This document shows, piece after piece, positions 63,376 through 64,000 of a stretch of DNA of 64,000 bases (positions are counted from its first letter, which is position 1; each line of letters opens with the position of its first letter). This DNA comes from Isoperla grammatica. Taxonomy: Eukaryota; Arthropoda; Insecta; Plecoptera; Perlodidae. The stretch lies in assembly GCA_945910005.1 (NCBI GenBank), contig OX246740.1, positions 59,594,646 to 59,658,645 of the forward strand, given 5' to 3'. Position numbers and translations under genes: made by a program. The notes below the pieces were generated by a model, which was given only the letters and a program-made list of their open reading frames with translations, did no database searches and was not told where the DNA came from.

Positions 63376-64000
63376 TCCCGTCCCGTAACTGTCTAAAACA
63401 ACGCGACGCTACGGGGGGCCTCGCCTCGCCGGCACCAGACCCTTCTTGCCTCGTGTGAACAGCGCCCGTGCGAGGACGCGGGCTCGAGTCCCGTGCGAGG
63501 GACGCGGGTTAGAGTCCCGTCCCGTAACTGTCTGAAACAACGCGACGCTACGGGGGGCCTCGCCTCGCCGGCACCAGACCCTTCTTGCCTCGTGTGAACA
63601 GCGCCCGTGCGAGGACGCGGGCTCGAGTCCCGTGCGAGGGACGCGGGTTAGAGTCCCGTCCCGTAACTGTCTGAAACAACGCGACGCTACGGGGGGGCCT
63701 CGCCTCGCCGGCACCAGACCCTTCTTGCCTCGTGTGAACAGCGCCCGTGCGAGGACGCGTGCTCGAGTCCCGTGCGACGCGAGGGACGCGGGTTAGAGTC
63801 CCGTCCCGTAACTGTCTGAAACAACGCGACGCTACGGGGGGCCTCGCCTCGCCGGCACCTGACCCTTCTTGCCTCGTGTGAACAGCGCCCGTGCGAGGAC
63901 GCGTGCTCGAGTCCCGTGCGACGCGAGGGACGCGGGTTAGAGTCCCGTCCCGTAACTGTCTGAAACAACGCGACGCTACGGGGGGCCTCGCCTCGCCGGC
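63376..64000. repeat. 139-145-bp GC-rich tandem array with B-box-like motifs, runs off the right edge
   Basis: The anchor acgcgacgct occurs at 63401, 63540, 63679, 63824 and 63968, so units are 139, 139, 145 and 144 bp. Each carries two tRNA T-arm-like sequences, GGCTCGAGTCCCG (or GTGCTCGAGTCCCG) and GGTTAGAGTCCCG, close to the pol III B box. Open frames on the minus strand are by-products of the repeat. Confidence 0.9.

Noticed and set aside
63409..63968. Minus-strand proteins of the GRDSNPRPS type
   Set aside because: This is the familiar false translation of reversed tRNA T-arm sequence, repeated by the array period.

Overview
This window looks like nuclear DNA from an invertebrate animal. 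It holds intron-split genes with GT/AG splice sites, a LIM-domain kinase, a three-exon kinetochore gene, an Ig-domain secreted protein, an intact Ty3/gypsy element, hAT-type DNA transposons with 8-bp target duplications, tRNA-derived SINE-like pieces and very large tandem arrays. The phylum cannot be fixed from the sequence. Short CCTAGGCCTA-type palindromes are scattered through the introns and intergenic DNA. Everything here is read by eye; no database was searched.

Layout. (1) 1-19,871, minus strand: one gene whose exons encode a signal peptide, a CBM2-like beta-sandwich split over two exons, and two Ig-like domains; the 3' part runs off the left edge. Its phases agree at every junction (0, then 1, 1, 1). 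Almost all of the remaining 20 kb is five tandem arrays, and each array copies the edge of the adjoining exon: three copy an exon 3' end plus its splice donor, one sits on a splice acceptor, and one copies the start codon and signal-peptide segment. (2) 21,018-28,617: a 129-bp satellite of about 59 units with a 10-unit higher-order repeat. (3) 28.6-34.8 kb: intergenic DNA with a small 80-bp array, SINE-like pieces and a 1.27-kb hAT derivative. (4) 34,918-36,119, plus strand: SKA2, three exons. (5) 36.1-44.1 kb: gene-poor, with a foldback MITE and a CGATAT-rich hAT-like element. (6) 44,161-49,615: a full-length Ty3/gypsy element with two 197-bp LTRs that look identical and one intact gag-pol frame. 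(7) 49,988-56,149, plus strand: a LIM kinase (LIM-LIM-PDZ-kinase), 12 constitutive exons plus one candidate 93-nt cassette, followed by a 3' UTR holding a 57-bp minisatellite. (8) 57.7-64 kb: a second hAT derivative and two more arrays, the last GC-rich with tRNA B-box-like motifs and running off the right edge.

The host genes are functionally unrelated: an extracellular carbohydrate-binding-like/Ig protein, a spindle-kinetochore subunit and an actin-regulating kinase. The most unusual feature is the first gene. Nearly every exon edge has been amplified into a minisatellite, and in two of the arrays most recurrent sequence variants fall at synonymous positions of the ancestral reading frame.
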